Notes: generated from the letters alone by a model not told the origin. Shown: positions 22,573 to 35,302, counted from the first letter of the stretch. The stretch is DNA of 64,000 bases from Paulownia fortunei (GCA_019321725.1 CM033119.1:3559865-3623864); one strand, 5' to 3'. Numbers and translations are program-made.

Positions 22573-25500
22573 ATGGCGGACATTATCTCAAATTCTTCCA
22601 ATATTGATCCACGCAGCGGCTTCTGCAAAGCCAACTCCACCTTCTACAGCAAGCGCAAACCAATCCCTCTTCCCTCCAATGAATTACTCGACGTCACCAC
22701 CTTCATCTCCTCCCGCGCGCACCGCGGCGAGATTGCCTTCATTGACGCCGCCACAGGCCGCCAGCTTACCTTCGCCGACGTCTGGCGTGCCGTCGATGCC
22801 GTCTCTAGCTCCCTCTCCGCCGACTTTGGCATCCGCAAAGGCCACGTCATCCTCCTCCTCACTCCAAACTCAATCTACTTCCCCATCGTCTGCCTCGCCG
22901 TTATGTCCCTCGGCGCCGTCATCACCACCACTAACCCCCTCAATACTTCCCGTGAGATCGCAAAACAGATCGCCGATTCGAAACCAGTGCTCGCCTTCAC
23001 AATTCCACAACTCCTCCCTAAACTCGCCGATTCAAATCTCCCAATCGTCCTCCTTGGCTCCAGTAGTGGTACTCCGAGTTATCCAAATTCTAGCAAATTA
23101 AGAATTGTTACGTCAATAGAGGAAATGATGAGAAGAGAACCAAGTCAGAGCCGAGTCAAGGAAAGAGTCCACCAAGACGACACGGCAACCCTTCTCTACT
23201 CCTCCGGCACAACCGGCGCCAGCAAAGGCGTCGTTTCCTCGCACAGAAACTTAATCGCAATGGTCCAAACAGTCGTAAACCGGTTCAAATTAGATGAAGA
23301 AAAGCAAACATTCATTTGTACAGTACCAATGTTTCACATCTACGGATTAGTAGCATTCGCCACCGGTCTAATCGCTTCCGGTTCGACCGTGGTAATCCTT
23401 TCAAAATTCGAGATGGATGAAATGCTAATGGCAATCCAAAAATTCTCCGCCACTTATCTGCCTTTAGTGCCACCAATTCTAGTAGTCTTAGTCAACAACG
23501 CTGATATCATTAGAAAAAAGTACGATTTGAGCAGCCTACACTCCGTGCTGTCCGGCGGCGCGCCGCTGAGTAAGGAAGTGATAGAGGGGTTCTCAGAGAA
23601 GTATCCAAACGTGACGATTCTACAGGGCTATGGACTCACGGAGTCGACGGGGATTGGAGCGTCGACAGACTCGCTGGAGGAGAGTCGGAAGTATGGAACG
23701 GCGGGGCTGCTATCGCCGAGCATGGAGGCGAAGATCGTGGATCCGGAGAGTGGGGAGGCGTTGCCGGTGAATCGGACGGGTGAGCTTTGGCTGAGGGGTC
23801 CCTCCATTATGAAAGGTATTAATGTTACTTTAATTTTATTGGGCTGGAGGGTAATTATTAATTATCATTTTTACATATAATAAATTAATACTTTTAAATT
23901 AAAAATAATTGAGAAAAGGATAAAGAATTGGCGAATGCTATATAAATAACTCTATGTCTTGCTAGTGATTATTATGTGGCTTGTTAAAGAAGAGTTTCTT
24001 ACAAATAGAAGCTAAATTAATTCATTAACACTGTGAAAATCAGTTCAATAATGTCCAATTCCAAGTCCAATGACTTGAAAACACAGATGAAGAAAGATAA
24101 TAAAGGAGAAAGGGACTGTGTGTACTGAAGTTTTACTTAGACGAGGCCCACTATACTGTAATCATCTTCTAATGACTCATATTTACAAGACAACTAATTA
24201 AGTTCTATTACAGAATCGAAGACAGGTTTGATTTTCAAACTTATTTTTATATTTTCATTATTTTTAAATTAAAAATATTTTTATTATTTTTTTTGTGTAA
24301 AATAATAGCATATTTAGATTAATTATATTTTTATATAAATTATATATGTTTGAAAATAAAATGTATTTATTTTATGATTTTTTTAAAAAATGTGAAATAT
24401 TAATATGTTTAAAATTAAATTTAATAAGTATATAAAAAAATATGAAATGGTAGGTTTAAAAATAGATTTTGAAAATGAAAATAGATTGTATTTTTAATAA
24501 AAATAAGTAAATAAATTTATTTTTAATATTTTGAATAATAAAAAATAAAAACTTTCCTTGTAAAAATAAAAACAAACGAGCCCTACATACAATTTAACTA
24601 CATTGGGGACAGTAGTTGTGTACTCTACTGTCTTTTATGATTTTTAAGCGTGAATGAAGAGGAGAGGTTTGGTAAGTGTGCGACGAGCATTGTTGTCTGT
24701 TGTTATTATCTGTATGACCAACTCTTCAGACTCGTACTACTTATCAATTAGTGGTCGGTATAGTGGTCGGTTTCTTTTTTCTTTTTAGTGCATTTCTTAT
24801 TCTATGTATCGTTCTAGTGGACAGTGGTGGTCCATTTCTAATCCTAATATTTTGGTCTAGTGCTGAAAAACAAGCACATACCGTGTCTTGATGCCCCCGT
24901 CTCATTCGCATTGCTTAATTTCCTTTTCAAGTCCCTTCTTTTTTTCTTAAAGTAAAGATGGAACGACTATACAACAAATTTACACGTCATCAAGAGAATT
25001 TTAACGCGATATTTACTTGTGCATTTTGATGGTTGGCTAGATATCAACTTTACAACATTTTTGATATGCTGATTGATGGAACATATATCGTACAAAATGG
25101 AAAGAGTTTGATGATATTTATCTTTTCCAGTTTTATCTATAATTGTGTTATGTTTGCAATCTTTCACAGTAAACAATAGGATCCGATCTATTATTCATAA
25201 ACTAGATGAATTGAGCAAAGGGTATGTACCTGAGAGTCAGAGAGAGACAGAGAGCTTCATAGTCATTTTCCTAATTTTAGTGCCTTGTAGTTTTGCAGAA
25301 ATGATATTCATTCATTCTTGTTCGTGTTTCTTGGCCACTTCATGCTTCATACACCACTTCATGCTTCATATAATATCAGAAGTAACACATTGATGGAAGA
25401 TTAAGAGAGTTTTTTACTCTTTGACAGAAAATTAAGATGGTTCTTTACTATTTTAAAACTTGTAGCTACACTATGTGCAATCTCACTAATTTTCCTCCAT

Positions 25501-26477
25501 ACATCAATGTCAATCAACGTATCACAGGTTATTTTAGCAATGAAGAGGCCACAGCTTCAACTCTTGATTCAAAAGGGTGGTTGAGAACTGGAGATTTATG
25601 CTACATTGATGAGGATGGATTTGTCTTTGTGGTTGACAGGTTGAAGGAGCTCATCAAGTACAAGGGTTATCAGGTGAATGGAACTTCAATGCTGTGTATT
25701 TTCTCGTTGATTATGTCAAAAGTATCAGAAAACAAACCCAAACAAGATAATCTAGATAACTGGTTTGTAAAATTTGACAAAGAAATCTAAATATTCGGTT
25801 TTCAGTTTATCAATCACAAGCAGCAATAAGAGTTTTATGTGGATTTAGCATGGAAACTAATCTATAGCTGCATGATTTTGCAGGTTCCTCCTGCAGAATT
25901 GGAGGCTTTGTTACTCACTCACCCAGAAATAGCTGATGCTGCTGTTATACCGTAAGCGATAAGTTTCGTTTGTTAACTGGTCTATTAGGACTTGCATGCT
26001 ATTTATAGAAACATATAATGTTGTACTATAATATTATAGTTAGAAAACAATGGTTCTGCAGTTAAAGCCTTGATCATATATATATCTGAAAAAAATTGTT
26101 TCCCTGGTTCTTATATATTAGGTTCCCGGATAAGGTGGTTGGACAATTTCCAATGGCATATGTGGTACGCAAAACAGGAAGTACAATAACAGAGAGTGGA
26201 GTGATGGATTTCATTGCTCAACAGGTAAAACTGCTTTATAAATTTAGTTTGTATTGATTCTATGATCAAGAAGAGCATGCTTTATAGCCTCGGATTTTGC
26301 ATTTTAGATATCTTATTTTATCAACAATCTATGATGAAATTTTACACAATTATCTGCCTATAGGTGGCTCCATACAAGAGAATTCGACGAGTGGCATTCG
26401 TGACTTCCATTCCGAAGAATCCCTCGGGCAAGATACTTAGAAAGGATCTAATTAAGCTTGCTGTCTCTAAAATATGA
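22573..26477 (+). CDS. OPCL1: OPC-8:0 CoA ligase-like / 4-coumarate-CoA ligase-like 5, peroxisomal
   Basis: Five exons: 22573-23815, 25528-25673, 25884-25951, 26122-26224 and 26364-26477, encoding 557 residues with consistent phases and GT-AG introns. The start MADIISNSS was chosen because family similarity begins about 15 residues later ([13 protein letters not shown]); an open frame extends upstream but looks like leader. AMP-forming ligase landmarks: the P-loop [13 protein letters not shown] (about 207-219), [17 protein letters not shown] (about 403-410), GWLRTGD and the C-terminal lysine in [11 protein letters not shown]. Similarity is strongest to Arabidopsis OPCL1, which activates OPC-8:0 and related acids before beta-oxidation in jasmonate synthesis. 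The last three residues are SKI, a minor variant of the SKL-type peroxisomal signal, consistent with that role. Intron 1 is 1.7 kb and contains AT-rich, possibly MITE-derived DNA near 24220-24590. Exact substrate cannot be read from sequence. Confidence 0.92.
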
Positions 26478-27106
26478 AGCTGTAAGTCATACAGTTACCT
26501 TTAGGGCCAAAACCATTGAGATTTCAGCTGTGTGCATGTATTTGTTGAATTCCAAGTTTGGCATGGTTTGTAGACGATGTAATAAAATTCTATCAATATC
26601 AACAGATAAAAGTTCCACTAGGTTGTGACTCCTCTGTTGCTTTTCCTTTTTTTCTTTTATCAGGTTTAATGCTGATTTTAGGCTTTTATTGATAATTCAA
26701 ACGACTATGCAAATTGAAATGGTAGATAAAATTAATTGTACTCTACAAGAATACGTTAGTAGGATAATTCCTCGAGTTGGACAGGGACACATAATTATCC
26801 ATCTCAACTAAGCATTTCAGAAGATTGCAGATCAGATTTGAGCCTAAAAGTTGCTCATCTGCTTCTTTCATGCCAACTTCTACCATTTCAATATCACTTT
26901 TAGTCTTGAAAAGAGCTGTGATGAACCTAAAATTGCAGACACATTTGCTAACAAAAATGGACCAAAAATGCACTTGGAATTCATTCGACAGGCTCTTAAG
27001 ACAACCTAAAAAGTTAGCAAAAGTATTTGTCACATTCTGATCTCAATGTACAGGAAAGATGGCCTTTCTACTTGTTTCCATGCCTTACAAGGACAAAACA
27101 TTATGC
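26478..27106. other. Spacer between convergent genes
   Basis: Holds the 3' ends of the acyl-CoA ligase (+) and SAUR (-) genes. An open minus-strand frame at 26743-27033 has no recognisable domain and is left unannotated. Confidence 0.5.
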
Positions 27107-27472
27107 TCAACTATATGATAAAACTGGAGTTGGCATCGCACCTTGATTCCTTTCCTGAAATATAGCCCCTCGGCACGTTGCAATGGATACGAATGCCTTC
27201 TCTACTTCCTCATTAGGATTTTTCCTCAGTAAACAAAGAATGAACTCCATTAGTTCTTTCTCACATGGAACTTGTAACGGTCCGTGAACCGTCAATCCAT
27301 ACTCCTCTTCAGCCATCTCTAGGAGCACTCTGAAAATTGGGTGATTTAGATAGCACAAAGGCACGAGAAATCGCTTGTTGTCCTTTGAGTACACCACAAA
27401 ATGACCCCTTCTTTTCAACTTCCCGACGATCTTGCTTAGCTTCTTAGAGCTCCCCTTCATGGGATTTAGCAT
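27107..27472 (-). CDS. SAUR auxin-responsive protein
   Basis: A single-exon gene of 121 residues starting MLNPMKGSSKKLSKIVGKLK at 27472. The SAUR core is clear: GHFVVYSKDNKRFLVPLCYL, HPIFRVLLEMAEEEYGL, then GPLQVPCEKELMEFILCLL. The arrangement and the MxxxKKLxK start are closest to the SAUR61-68 type clade. SAUR proteins are small, short-lived auxin-induced regulators, many of which inhibit PP2C.D phosphatases to promote acid growth at the plasma membrane. Start choice: the frame stays open upstream to about 27610 but contains no ATG there, so the ATG at 27472 (or Met5 at 27460) must be used. A TATA-like motif lies at 27711-27718 on the minus strand, implying a leader of about 200 nt. Lack of introns is normal for this family. 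Confidence 0.88.
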   Translation of the reverse strand: MLNPMKGSSKKLSKIVGKLKRRGHFVVYSKDNKRFLVPLCYLNHPIFRVLLEMAEEEYGLTVHGPLQVPCEKELMEFILCLLRKNPNEEVEKAFVSIATCRGAIFQERNQGAMPTPVLSYS

Positions 27473-27710
27473 CAAAATCTGTGTCTCGGCTTCAAGATTG
27501 TCAAAAAGGTTGTTAGTTTTCAGTGCTGGAAAGGGCTTTAAGAGTGTTGTGTCTTTTATCTGTTTGATGAAGTATCTAGCAAGGGAGGTACGGTAGTTGG
27601 AAGAAGCCAAAAAGGCGAAGAGATAAAACTAGAGATTGGTTGTGTGTGGAGGTAATGAAGTGTCTTGTGACTTGAGATTCATTCATGATAAAAGGTGAGA
27701 AGATTTGATT

Positions 27711-27718
27711 TAAATATA
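27711..27718 (-). promoter_or_regulatory. Possible TATA box of the SAUR gene
   Basis: TATATTTA on the minus strand, about 240 bp before the ATG at 27472. Confidence 0.35.
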
Positions 27719-28575
27719 GAGGGCAACGGTCTAGTCTTGTCTTGAAAATATATTTTACTTTGGTCGCTAGAGACAAGTGGAAACGTCCAAGACTGAGGGG
27801 AATGAAAAGATTGGGCAACGCATGGGGTGTTTGGGACGTTTTTGTATTAAAAAGAGTCCAAATATTTTAACTTATATGAAACGATTATTTTTAATAATTT
27901 AAAAATAATAAAATTTTAAATTTTACTTAATTTATATATAACATTTAAGAACATACTCAGTTGAAGGGATGGCACCCCATTCCAACCCTGTCCTGGCTTC
28001 GTCTCTGCATGAGGTTCAGTTTCTTTCTCTCTTTTTTTTCTTTTTTTTGTCGTTATGGAAATAAGAGTTGCCAAGCGCTACCTGTTGCTGGTCATGGAAT
28101 GGTTCAGGTCTTACCATATAATGAAGTTAATTTTATCAACTGAAATGTTAAAATTATTTATGGTTGCCCAAACATATTGAAAATATGACATTTAACATTC
28201 TAATGCGATGTTTAAATTATCAAACCTATGACAAAGTTGGGGTAAATCTAGATTAGATCGACATGTAATAGTATTTTAGTGTCTTGCTCAACAGATTCCT
28301 ACGTAATGCATGCATCCATCATACTTGTTTATCCAACAAAATATCTTGTTCAGTACATGTAGGAGAGTTGTCCAAATTTCTTCACTCCTTAATCATTCTT
28401 ACTGGTTTATTAACATATTGTTTTCTTTTATTCTATCCCTTTTCTGGGGTTGGAAAGGGTGTCTTAGTTTGACTCCACAATCAAGATTTTGAAAAACTTA
28501 TACCATTAAAGTAGCACAAAGATCTATCTAGAGTTACAGAATTAGATTTTTCAACCTTTCGATGCAGTGCTGCGA
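27719..28575. other. Intergenic, no gene seen
   Basis: AT-rich flank between the SAUR gene and the Harbinger-type element. Short frames show no family resemblance. Confidence 0.55.
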
Positions 28576-28595
28576 GAGCATCTCAAATCCAATAC

Positions 28596-28865
28596 TAAAT
28601 TCTACATTAAAACATTAAATTTGGTTTAATTTCATCTTCGATGGAACACCAAATTTGGTGTAACGTATATATTCTCAATTTACTCTCAAAATCATTTTAC
28701 TCCCAATTTTAATTCCATTTGTATCATATATAAATTCTACATTAAAACATTAAATTTGGTTTAATTTTATTTTCGATAGAACACCAAATTTGGTGTAATG
28801 TATATATTCTTAATTTACTCTCAAAATTATTTTACTCCCAATTTTAATTCCATTTGTATCATATA
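28596..28865 (+). repeat. 135-bp tandem duplication in the left arm of the transposon
   Basis: Two adjacent copies, 28596-28730 and 28731-28865, both run from TAAATTCTACATTAAAACAT to CCATTTGTATCATATA. They differ at only a few positions, so the duplication is recent relative to the element's age. Confidence 0.85.
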
Positions 28866-29204
28866 TTATATATTTAATTAATTTGTAAATTTATTCAATT
28901 TTAGTCTTATTATTTTGCAATAATGTTTGTAGTGATTAATTGTCATAATTAACAAGTAATTAATATTTATGATAAATTATAATAATTAACAATAATAACT
29001 AAATACATTAAAATAACATTACTTGCATAACATTCAAAAATAAAATACAACATAAATATTAAAAACTAAAATTTAAAAATAAAATACTACATAAAACTAA
29101 AGAGAATAATTTATTAGTCTGGTAAATCATTTTTGGATAGATTATTTCCGGGTCTACAAAATCATCAAAATATTGATCAAAAGAACCAGAACTACTTTAA
29201 GATC

Positions 29205-29340
29205 TGACTATGTTGTTGAGCTCTTTTTACATAATTCTTGATTGTTCATTTCGAAAAAACTCACGTAGATTCGAATCATTTATAGAATTTAAATCTTTTA
29301 ATAAAATCTTATTCTCCTCTTGATATTCTACCATGACCAA
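29205..29340 (-). pseudogene. Harbinger ORF1 (Myb-like) C-terminal remnant
   Basis: The minus strand encodes VEYQEENKILLKDLNSIND then LREFFRNEQSRI, followed by a stop and KELNN. This is the typical C-terminal tail of the Harbinger ORF1 protein, which helps the transposase bind DNA. The N-terminal Myb/SANT domain is missing. Confidence 0.6.
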
Positions 29341-29457
29341 TTTTTTTGACTGATTTTGAGCTCAGATCATCTGGATTTGACAAAATTTGGAGTTTTGCAA
29401 TCACGGTTTATAATTGTGGCAGGATCGGTGCGTTTTTGAAAAAAATATATATTACAT

Positions 29458-29703
29458 GATATAATGACTACATGCATTATTATGCATAATATAATAATCA
29501 AGGATGAATGTGATGTTGATGCATTGATTCAAGATTTGATGAAAGTGCCAATTCCGGAAGTTGAGATTGTTATAAATGAAAATGATCGTTTTCAAAAAAT
29601 TTTTACTCGACAATGACAAATTAAGAATAAAAATGCTCACTTTGCACTTCGAGATACATTGATTGATCATTTATGGGATGAATATATTAATTTTGAGAAT
29701 TAA
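29458..29703 (+). pseudogene. PIF/Harbinger transposase C-terminal remnant
   Basis: The + strand reads DIMTTCIIMHNIIIKDE, then FQKIFTRQ, a stop, and QIKNKNAHFALRDTLIDHLW ending at a natural-looking stop at 29701-29703. The CIIMHNxIIxDE motif and the HxxLRxxLIxHLW tail are the conserved C-terminal part of the DDE transposase found in plant PIF/Harbinger elements. The catalytic DDE core upstream is absent. Confidence 0.8.
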
Positions 29704-30078
29704 ATAACCAAAATTTATTAGTTTTTATATTTGTTTTGTAAAAAAAAAATTATTCTACATAGTGTGCAATGTAGTATTTTTCTTTATTGTGATATTAATT
29801 GTAATATTTATCTTTGTAATATAATCAATAAATGTAATATTAATTATATGTAATTTTTTATTTAATAGAATTAGTAATAATAAAATATAAATAATTAAAT
29901 AACTTTATAAAAAAATAAATAAGTGATAATTGATAAATAAAAAAAATAAGAATAAAATATTCATTTAGTGTAAAGTTTGATGTAGTGATTGAAAATGATT
30001 TATATCAAATTACACAAAAATACTAAATTTAATGTAAAACTTACACCAAATTTGATGCAATAAATTGGAAATGGCCTC

Positions 30079-32714
30079 ATGAATCACTAGAAAGATTTTA
30101 AAATTGCGGAGGTTTATAAAAGAGGGAGGCTTTGGAGATTAGGTTTAGCTTAAGCTTAAGGATTTGACGAAGGTGCAGTGTAGTCAGGTCGAATCGGTTA
30201 TTCGCATTGAAATTTGAAGTGTTAAATTGAAAGCACAAATGTATGAAGTAATTTTTTAGTGGATTGAATGAATCATATTTAGTTATAACTAATCATTGGA
30301 TTAGAATTAGATAGTATACATATTTTATATCACTCTTCAATAATATTAGATGGATCCCGAGTATGGTAACCAATCACCTCAAAAATTTCATTCAAAGATG
30401 AGCTATTTTACTGTTTGTACTTGAAATAATGTGAGCCTTTAATACAATAATCAGTCAAGCATGTCAAAGTTGAAGGCATCCAATTAAGGAAAGTAAAGAC
30501 CATTACAGCTACAATAATAGCCCAAGAAAAAGAAAAGCATTTCTGCTTGAAATTTGAAGGGTGAAGGGATTTACTAAATTTGGAGTGGAATTAAGTGCAT
30601 CATTTTTAATTTTTCCAAATAAAAAAAATTGCATCAAAATTTCACAACTTCAAAGACAATTATTTGTTTATTCTCATCATATTAGATTCAAATTTCAGTA
30701 TCTGTGGTCTAACATCACACATGAAATAAAATAATAATTATTAAAAGACATGACTCAAATTTAATGATTGAGCATGAAAATATGTACACTTTACAAGAAT
30801 AAACAATTCTATAAAATTTAACTTTCATAAATCATCTATAGAGATGTCTTGGATTTGTATTCGAAAACCCATTTTATATTGCATAGGGTTTTAATTGGAA
30901 AGAAAACAAGTCAAGATTTGTGTATCATCTAGGACTTTTGTGGAGAATTGTTCATCTTTAAATTAATATTGCAATTAAAGTTTGGGATGACCAAATTTTC
31001 TATACTAATTTCATTCTTTTCGTTCACGTTATTGATTTGAAAAAAATTAGTATACTTGAGTTTGAATAATCGAAAAGACCTGAAATACTAATACATGTTA
31101 TATTTATTGCATGACTTCCAACTATAATTTCCTGATACTTAAGTTAGTTTAGCTCATGAGATAGTAAAAAATATGTACGCTGAAGTGAAGAAATATGTAA
31201 AATTTTATTTTATGATAGCTAAACATTGGAGTATATATATTAGTTGGTTCACGTAGATTATACATGATATGATCCAAATATTCTAATTTCATTGGTTCTA
31301 GCGTTCTATCGATTCAATATATCGACATTTAACCTTTTTTTTATCAAACCTGATTTCGAGTTGGGTCAAACTCCATGTAAAAAGATATAGATACCAAATA
31401 ATTTAGATATTTTGATAAATTTTGAGAGAGGGAATAATAATTTCAGTATTAAGGCATAGTCTTCAATTGAGGTGAATTACATGTAATTTCTTGTAGTACC
31501 TAAAAAGATTATAGAAAGCTAATGCAAACACAACCATTCAATGATAATAATTATGTAGCTCAAGGCTTGACAAGTCAATCAAAACAATAATACTTCATTG
31601 TCAAACTCGAATCATTCGAGAAGAAAGAGACATTAAAAGTATAACAGATCAGCAGAGGAGACTGAATCAAATGAAAATGTGGGCACATTTCAAAAATTGG
31701 CCTCGATTTCCAAACTGGGGGAGTTTCCATTTTAATGACTTTTTCATCACTCACTCGGTTTAATAACAAAGCCAATTCCACTTTCCAATAACCCTGGAAT
31801 TGGGTATCATCTCTTTCCTTCTTTTTCCTTTTTTTTTTTTTTTTTTGGTTTTTGTATTTACTCTTCTAGATGGGGAGAGAGGACGGGGAAAGTCAACGTA
31901 GGACCCACGTTGGCGCACATAAGTCAGAGGTTGTTGGTCGTTAGATTTTAATGGTTCCCGAGCCCCTTGGAAAATATGAAATTGACTGACGTTTCTCAGT
32001 TGCTTTCGCATCTGCGGAAACACGTTTTGCTTATAAACAATAATATTTTTCTTAACGAACAATGTCTTGTGTTATTTTAGTTGGATCTACTTAAAACTCT
32101 TGAGGCATGTCTACTTATCATTTGGAGATAAAAATCAACCAAAACATTATTCTTTCTTTATTTAAAATTTTTCAAAAACGTGTTTGTATAACTTATATCC
32201 AGCATAATATTTTGTTCATGATTAGAATAAGTATTATATTTTCATTCGGAACATTTATAAATGATACGTATATCTCAATTTAATTATTTAATTTTCAAAA
32301 ATATTTATCAAATCTTCAGATAATTTGATCAATGAAAATACTTAACTATCAATATATCAGAAAAATAAAAGGGTAAATAATATTATCATTTTTTTAATAA
32401 AAATATTTTGTTTGAAAGTTCAGTGTAATAAAATGTTCCATTTTTTTTAACCAGAGCTCCATTAAAGTAAATTTTTTTAACAATAATAAAAAATATATAT
32501 AGTAATTCATTTTTAGGCATTATTGGCTGAAAGAAAAGAATCAAAGATATTTTGACAAAATAAAATGAGTAATAAATTCAGTAGATGCAAAAAAGTGCCG
32601 GTCAGCACAAGTAGTCCACCAACATATATTTTTGGTCACCGTTCATACTTTCAAAACCATCTAATTTTCTTTGACATGCATCAAAGTCCACTTACTTTGC
32701 TCACCATTCATACT
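30079..32714. other. Intergenic, no gene seen
   Basis: AT-rich DNA. A T-run of about 20 lies near 31829-31848. No coding region is supported. Confidence 0.6.
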
Positions 32715-32722
32715 TATATATA
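32715..32722 (+). promoter_or_regulatory. TATA box of the first LHT8-like gene
   Basis: TATATATA, about 50 bp before the ATG at 32772. This leaves a very short leader, so transcription may start close to the ATG. Confidence 0.55.
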
Positions 32723-32771
32723 TCAACCCTTTCTCCTACTTTCCTAGCCGAATCGTGAAGACAGAGAAACC

Positions 32772-35206
32772 ATGGCGGAGGTGGTTGAGAATGGCCCAAC
32801 AGCTCCGCCGGTGAACGGCGACGAGATATCGTCTGTGGTGGTCTCGGCCCCTCCCACGCAGACACAGTACAATTCACCTTCTCTTTCGAGGAAGCCATTG
32901 CTATTTATTGAGCATCCAAATGCAGCCAGCAGTGCTGATAAGGCGAACCCGAAAAGCACTTCTCGCACTCCCAATTTCATTACTCCGTTGGGCAGCCCTA
33001 TAAGAAGGGCGATAAAGATGACGAGGCTTGATCCTCAAGATGCTTGGCTTCCCATTACTGAGTCGAGAAATGGGAATGCGTTTTATGCAGCCTTTCACAC
33101 GCTTTGTGCTGGCATTGGAATTCAGGCGCTTGTGCTCCCTGTTTCCTTCACCATTCTTGGATGGTTAGTCTGTATTTATAATAATATGTTGCTACTGATA
33201 TGTAACTTAACTCCAAGATTAAGACACACACACACACACACTATCAAGATTTTGGGTTTGGGGAGGAGGGAGAAGGGTTGATGACATATGTATTAATAAT
33301 ACTTCCATTTTGAACCAGTACAGACTGTTATATAAGAGGTAAAGAAAATGAAAGTTTTGCTATTTTACTTTTTGTAACATATTACTATTTGATATTATTA
33401 AAACGAAAATATTATCATTTTTTAAAACTATGACATTAGTTATGGACATTCTAAAAAGAGAAATAAGAGAAGTCAATTTCAGACGGAGATTATTTTTTTT
33501 AAGTTTCAGAAAAGTAAGATGAGTTTGAATTTTGAAGCCCTGTTTTTTCAACATCTCTATGAATCCCTGGCTGCATGCAGGACTTGGGGGATCATAAGTC
33601 TGACCGTGGCGTTTGTATGGCAACTCTACACCTTCTGGCTTTTGACCAATCTCCATGAATCCACTGAAACAGGAATGCGTTATAGCCGATTTCTCCAGCT
33701 CTTCAGTGCTACTTTTGGTACGTAAAAAACGTAGGAGTATATGTAATACAAATTTTCTTGCACATTTTCATAGATCAAATGTAATTATTCATACTTCATA
33801 GGAATTCTAACAATTGAAAAATACTCAACAACTGAGCATCCATGATATAAATTTTACAGGAGAGAGAACAGGGAAAATATTTGCCCTGTTTCCAATCATG
33901 TACTTATCAGGTGGCACATGTGTAGCCCTTATCGTGGTGGGCGGCTCCACCTCAAAACTCTTCTATCAGATAGTATGCGGCGGCCACGGCTGCTCTGCGA
34001 AGCCCTTAACCACTGTGGAGTGGTACCTAGTCTTCACTTGTGCCGCCGTGCTTCTGTCCCAACTCCCCAATCTCAACTCCATTGCCGGTGTGTCGCTGAT
34101 AGGGGCCGTCACCGCCATAGGATACTGCACCATCATGTGGATTGTGTCTGTTACAGAGGGAAGGCTTGATGGCGTGTCTTATGATCGCGTGAAACCAAAT
34201 AATAACACGGAATGGTTCTTTGGGATTCTGAATGCACTTGGAATCATTGCTTTTGCTTTCAGAGGACACAATGTCACTCTTGAAATCCAGGTATTTAGTG
34301 AAACAGGCTTTCCCCCATGAGAATTTGTTTATTTATTCAACAAGTACTCTGTCCCGACAAATATTGAAACTCTACACGGAATTTTTACATGAAAATTGAA
34401 AAAAGTGAAAGTTTTATGTATAGTATTGAAGTTAATTATGTTATTGACTTTTGATTCCAGGCAACTATGCCTTCAAGTGAAAAGAAGCCATCTCGTGTGC
34501 CAATGTGGAGAGGGATCCAATTTGCATATTTTGTCGTTTCGCTGTGCCTATTTCCTCTTGCAATAGCAGGATATTGGGCATATGGGAATAAGGTATGCTC
34601 CCTTGCAAAATAGGCATCTCCTCTACTATATATCCTTGACATAATTACCCAGTCACACGCCAATTTTATCTGAAACTTAGCGAATATATTGATGATATTG
34701 CTATTTTCATGGATTAGATACCAGAAAATGGAGGAATACTGACAGCAATATATGCCTTCCACGGGCGAGACACTTCACAAACAATCTTGGGATTAATAAG
34801 TTTATTTGTGATAATCAATGCATTGAGCTCATTCCAGATCTACGGCATGCCAATGTTTGATGACATGGAATCCAAATTCACCAAAAGGATGAAAAGGCCA
34901 TGCCCCTGGTGGCTGAGGGTGATATCTAGGGTCATGTTTGGATATGGCTGTTTTTTCGTCGCAGTGGCTATCCCATTCTTGGGAAGCCTGGCAGGATTGA
35001 TTGGTGGGATTGCTGTTCCAGTGACATTTGCCTATCCATGTCTAATGTGGATTAGGATCAAGAAGCCCAAGAAACACAGCTTCATGTGGTGGCTAAACTG
35101 GGGACTGGGGATTTCAGGGATTTTGCTGACCATCTTGCTGGTTGCTGCTGGTGTTTATGTTGTGATTGACACTGGAATTGAAGTTAGCTTTTTCAAGCCT
35201 CACTAG
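32772..35206 (+). CDS. Lysine/histidine transporter-like 8 (AATL1-type) amino acid permease, copy 1
   Basis: Five exons: 32772-33163, 33581-33717, 33860-34290, 34461-34592 and 34718-35206, giving 526 residues with consistent phases. The start MAEVVENGPTA has a good plant context (CCATGG). The cytosolic N-terminus carries the LTPLGSP-type motif (ITPLGSPIRRAIK) and DPQDAWLPITESRNGNA, which mark the LHT8/AATL1 branch. About ten hydrophobic segments follow, including the permease features SGGTCVALIVVGG and LSQLPNLNSIAGVSLIGA, and GLIGGIAVPVTFAYPCLMWI near the end. This is the Aa_trans (PF01490) family, proton-coupled importers of amino acids at the plasma membrane; substrates of this branch are poorly defined. 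Intron 1 contains a (CA)n tract. Copy 2 lies 4 kb downstream in the same orientation with the same intron positions, so the two arose by tandem duplication. Confidence 0.93.
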
Positions 35207-35302
35207 AATTAATCATTAAATCAAATGCAAAACTGGTGAAGAACTTAGATTTCTTCTAATTTTTTTCTGCTTTCATGATATAATATTTGACTGTAATATA
35301 TT

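Larger units (their letters stand above)
28576..30078. mobile_element. PIF/Harbinger-type transposon, internally deleted
   Basis: The left end GAGCATCTCAAATCC and the right end, read inverted, GAGGCCATTTCC match the usual GAGCATCTCC-type termini of plant PIF/Harbinger elements. Subterminal motifs with CACCAAATTTGGTGTA recur at both sides. Inside are a C-terminal transposase remnant (+, 29458-29703) and a C-terminal remnant of the accessory Myb-like ORF1 protein (-, 29205-29340). The 3-bp target duplication was not recognisable. The element is a dead derivative of an autonomous one. Confidence 0.8.

Noticed and set aside
22604..23101. Long + strand frame overlapping the ligase exon 1 in another phase
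   Set aside because: Low-complexity Ser/Pro translation caused by the GC-rich coding strand; a shadow of the real gene.
24224..24590. Possible MITE in intron 1 of the acyl-CoA ligase gene
   Set aside because: The ends (GGTTTGATTTTC and AAACAAACGAGCCC) are only weakly inverted and no target duplication was found, so it is not listed as an element.
27473..27610. N-terminal extension of the SAUR frame by 46 residues
   Set aside because: The extension has no ATG, and the added residues do not look like SAUR sequence; the ATG at 27472 gives the normal family length.
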